This document shows, one piece after another, positions 5,796-6,187 of a stretch of 6,187 bases of DNA. The DNA lies in contig JABIUH010000474.1 of the NCBI GenBank assembly GCA_018701055.1, positions 1 through 6,187 on the forward strand. Reading direction: 5' to 3'. The position numbers and the translations under genes were made by a program. The notes under the pieces are model-generated. The model had not been told where the DNA came from and ran no database searches. It saw only the letters and a program-made list of their open reading frames with translations. The first letter of the stretch is position 1. Every line of letters starts with the position of its first letter. This DNA is from Woeseia sp. (GTDB lineage: Bacteria; Pseudomonadota; Gammaproteobacteria; Steroidobacterales; Woeseiaceae).

Positions 5796-6187
5796 TTAGC
5801 GGCGCATAAACGGCAGCGTCCAAAACGAACGCTTGCCCTCGTCGCTCGTCTTTGCCAGCGGCTTTTTGGGTTCCAGTCCACGCAAATCTTCACTAACCCA
5901 ACTCGGTGCAAATAGTCTCGGCACATCCTCCCCAGTGACGAAGTCGAGCAGTTGATCTTTGATCTTCATAGCATCCTGATAGCCAAGATTGATCAATTCT
6001 TTCGTATACGCCTGTTCGAAAAGCAAATAACTTAGCAGACGTCCTTCGCTCGCATTACGTCCGGCAACACCGCGAAGAAGCGCGCGCACCGGGCGCGGCA
6101 TTTCATCGCGACAGTCGATGGCAATCTCGCGCAAATCGCGACTCGGTAATACGACCATCGTATCAATGGGTCGCACTTTTGGAAAAA
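5796..6187 (-). CDS. Patatin-like phospholipase family protein, C-terminal part (5' end off window)
   Basis: On the minus strand the frame is open from the window edge to TAA at 5798-5796, giving 129 residues of a C-terminus. It reads PKVRPIDTMVVLPSRDLREI, then a helix-rich segment with MPRPVRALLRG and LLSYLLFEQAYTKELINLGY followed by QDAMKIKDQLLDF. This pattern (xRPSxDIREIA, LLSYLLFE, LIxLGYxDA) is typical of the end of bacterial patatin-like acyl hydrolases, which cleave fatty acids from lipids. The catalytic GxSxG serine and the Asp dyad lie upstream outside the window, so activity cannot be judged. A GTG at 6176-6174 is in frame, but the family pattern continues before it, so it is internal and not the start. 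The last residues, SFWTLPFMRR, form a basic tail. The gene converges on mgtE with only 22 bases between the stops. Confidence 0.75.
   Translation of the reverse strand, partial: FPKVRPIDTMVVLPSRDLREIAIDCRDEMPRPVRALLRGVAGRNASEGRLLSYLLFEQAYTKELINLGYQDAMKIKDQLLDFVTGEDVPRLFAPSWVSEDLRGLEPKKPLAKTSDEGKRSFWTLPFMRR

Noticed and set aside
6174..6176. GTG as the start of a short minus-strand gene
   Set aside because: The frame stays open to the window edge and the residues before the GTG (FPK) continue the patatin-like C-terminal pattern, so this is an internal valine.

Overview
The window is an ordinary-looking piece of a gammaproteobacterial chromosome. It carries the conserved lptA-lptB-rpoN-hpf-ptsN-rapZ block, followed by an mgtE magnesium transporter on the same strand and the 3' end of a convergent patatin-like phospholipase gene. 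The class assignment rests on this gene order and on clear family motifs in every protein. Base composition is moderate, close to half G+C. I cannot name a genus. No RNA gene, mobile element, CRISPR array or origin is visible.

Layout: 1-210 is the 3' end of lptA, overlapping lptB (210-935) by one base. These encode the periplasmic bridge protein and the ATPase of LPS transport. After a 93-base leader with two small inverted repeats comes rpoN (1029-2423, sigma-54), then hpf (2455-2775, short ribosome hibernation factor), ptsN (2853-3344, EIIA-Ntr-like) and rapZ (3363-4238, RNase adaptor and nucleotide-binding protein). A 185-base gap with two palindromic elements leads to mgtE (4424-5773). 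Only 22 bases separate mgtE from the stop of the minus-strand patatin-like gene (5796-6187, continuing off the window). The genes join envelope assembly, alternative sigma factor output, translation dormancy and PTS-Ntr/RapZ regulation, and the short gaps up to rapZ suggest largely shared transcription.

The most notable point is ptsN. The fold-level match to EIIA-Ntr is good, but the histidine that accepts phosphate is an arginine (R67, codon CGC at 3051-3053). The second conserved active-site histidine aligns with an aspartate (D113), and cysteines cluster around the former active site. In addition, the partner genes that often sit in this cluster (npr/ptsH, ptsI, an EIIA-Man gene, hprK) are absent: ptsN runs into rapZ after 18 bases, and rapZ is followed by mgtE with no HPr gene. 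The simplest reading is that the local phosphorelay was lost and a phosphorylation-blind PtsN-like protein was kept, perhaps as a constitutive protein-binding regulator. That is inference; the substitutions and gene absences are read directly from the sequence.
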